Shown here piece by piece: positions 5,039 through 5,933 of a stretch of DNA of 5,933 nt. The notes under the pieces are model-generated. The model saw nothing but the letters and a program-made list of their open reading frames with translations. It did no database searches and was not told the DNA's origin. The stretch spans positions 1-5,933 of the forward strand of contig WFOX01000184.1 in the NCBI GenBank assembly GCA_015487905.1. The letters run 5' to 3'. The stretch's first letter is position 1. Every line of letters starts with the position of its first letter. This DNA comes from Mariprofundales bacterium (GTDB lineage Bacteria; Pseudomonadota; Zetaproteobacteria; Mariprofundales; S012-25). A program made the translations under genes and the position numbers.

Positions 5039-5933
5039 GCCTCCTCCACGGGCGGAACAAGGCGCAGGCCCAGATCATCTTCCAAGGCCGCAGCAACCTG
5101 AAAGAGCCGATCCTCGCGCCATGCAGGCGCAATCCATTGCATCGCAGCAGGCAGCCCGTCAATGAGGGCGATGGGCATGGAAAGCGCCGGCAATCCCGCG
5201 AGATTCACCGCGATCGTGAAGACATCGGAGAGATACATCGCAAGCGGATCGTGGGTGCGTTCGCCGAGGCGGAACGCAAGCGTGGGCGAAGCGGGGGTGG
5301 CGATCACATCCACCTCTTGAAAGGCCTCGGCGAAGTCGCGGCGGATCAAGGTGCGCGCTTGCTGCGCCTTCTTGTAAAAGGCGTCGTAGTAGCCTGCGGA
5401 AAGCGCAAAGGTGCCGATGAGGATGCGGCGTTTCACCTCTTCGCCGAAGCCCTCGGCGCGCGTGCGCATGTAAAGCTCTTCTAGCTCGGAAGAGGCCACG
5501 CGCAGGCCGAAACGCACGCCGTCATAGCGGGCGAGGTTGGCGCTGGCCTCGCTTGGCGCGATCACATAATAGGCGGGCACCGCGTATTCGGTGTGCGGCA
5601 GCGAAATCTCCACGATCTCGGCGCCAAGCCGCGCGCAGTGCTCAAGCGCCTCGTCCACGGCCTTGCGGATCCGCGCATCCAATGTTTCTGGGAAGTATTC
5701 CTTGGGTCGCCCGATGCGCAGCCCCCGCATGCCTTCTTCGCAGGCTTGCTGCCAATCCGGTGCCGGCGCATCGGCGGCGGAGGTCGCATCCAGCGGATCG
5801 TGTCCCGAGATGGCGGCCAAAAGCATTGCCGCATCGCGCACATCGCGCGCGAACACGCCCGCCTGATCCAATGAGGAGGCAAAGGCGATGATGCCGCGGC
5901 GCGAACAACGCCCATATGTGGGCTTGACCCCCA
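5035..5933 (-). CDS. gatA: Aspartyl/glutamyl-tRNA(Asn/Gln) amidotransferase subunit A, C-terminal part (5' end outside window)
   Basis: GatA is the glutaminase subunit of GatCAB and an amidase-signature enzyme; it frees ammonia from glutamine and passes it to GatB. The frame is open to the window edge, giving 298 residues before the TGA at 5035-5037. The fragment starts GVKPTYGRCSRRG, then IAFASSLDQAGVFARDVRDAA, the segment that follows the amidase core in this family. Later come GLRIGRPKEYF, ISLPHTEYAVPAYYVIAPSE, SANLARYDGVRFGLR, RRILIGTFALSAGYYDAFYKKAQ, DVIATPASPTLAF and NLAGLPALSMPI, all recognisable GatA landmarks. The catalytic Lys and the two catalytic Ser lie before this point and are not in the window, so activity cannot be judged. 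TTG at 5871 is not the start, because family-conserved sequence continues upstream of it. The stop overlaps the gatB ATG by 4 bp, so the two are co-translated. gatC is not visible here. Confidence 0.96.
   Translation of the reverse strand, partial: GVKPTYGRCSRRGIIAFASSLDQAGVFARDVRDAAMLLAAISGHDPLDATSAADAPAPDWQQACEEGMRGLRIGRPKEYFPETLDARIRKAVDEALEHCARLGAEIVEISLPHTEYAVPAYYVIAPSEASANLARYDGVRFGLRVASSELEELYMRTRAEGFGEEVKRRILIGTFALSAGYYDAFYKKAQQARTLIRRDFAEAFQEVDVIATPASPTLAFRLGERTHDPLAMYLSDVFTIAVNLAGLPALSMPIALIDGLPAAMQWIAPAWREDRLFQVAAALEDDLGLRLVPPVEEA
5040..5047 (-). promoter_or_regulatory. Ribosome binding site of gatB
   Basis: On the - strand, GGAGGAGG is followed by one C and then the ATG at 5038, inside the last codons of gatA. 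Using the first GGAGG gives four bases of spacing. It lets gatB be initiated efficiently in addition to coupling through the ATGA overlap. Confidence 0.75.

Noticed and set aside
1..5933. CRISPR array, tRNA or rRNA gene, insertion sequence, prophage or defence system
   Set aside because: No spaced direct repeats, no tRNA-like cloverleaf sequence, no transposase or integrase, and no terminal inverted repeats were seen; nearly all of the window is filled by the genes listed.

Overview
This window comes from a GC-rich Gram-negative bacterium. The pointers are a proteobacterial-type transhydrogenase beta subunit, an exported monohaem cytochrome c, an AsmA-like envelope protein and the GatCAB amidotransferase. 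The exact lineage is unclear. GatB has a four-cysteine cluster that I do not associate with typical beta- or gammaproteobacterial GatB, and GatA has a GRCSR motif that I recall from alphaproteobacterial-type sequences.

The left part (1-1186) is on the + strand. It holds the 3' end of pntB (1-273), a small exported glycine-zipper protein of unknown function with a strong ribosome binding site (336-698), and a small exported cytochrome c (about 800-1186). A perfect 10-bp hairpin (743-767) sits between the last two. The two gaps, 274-335 and 699-799, hold only the ribosome binding site and the hairpin.

The rest (1149-5933) is on the - strand and looks like one tightly coupled operon, read from right to left: gatA (5' part outside the window), gatB, then a gene for an 821-residue AsmA-like, membrane-anchored periplasmic protein. 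Each junction is a 4-bp stop/start overlap, ATGA for gatA-gatB and GTGA for gatB-AsmA-like. GatA and GatB are two subunits of the enzyme that converts misacylated Glu-tRNA(Gln) (and Asp-tRNA(Asn)) into Gln-tRNA(Gln) (and Asn-tRNA(Asn)). gatC is not in the window and would be expected upstream of gatA or elsewhere. The AsmA-like gene ends inside the 3' end of the convergent cytochrome c gene, a 38-bp tail-to-tail overlap.

No RNA gene, mobile element, CRISPR array or origin is visible. Most of the window is ordinary core genome. The less ordinary points are the AsmA-like protein (very Trp-rich, all eight cysteines in four close pairs, coupled to gatAB), the uncharacterised glycine-zipper protein, and a striking excess of the hexamer GCAAGC on both strands.
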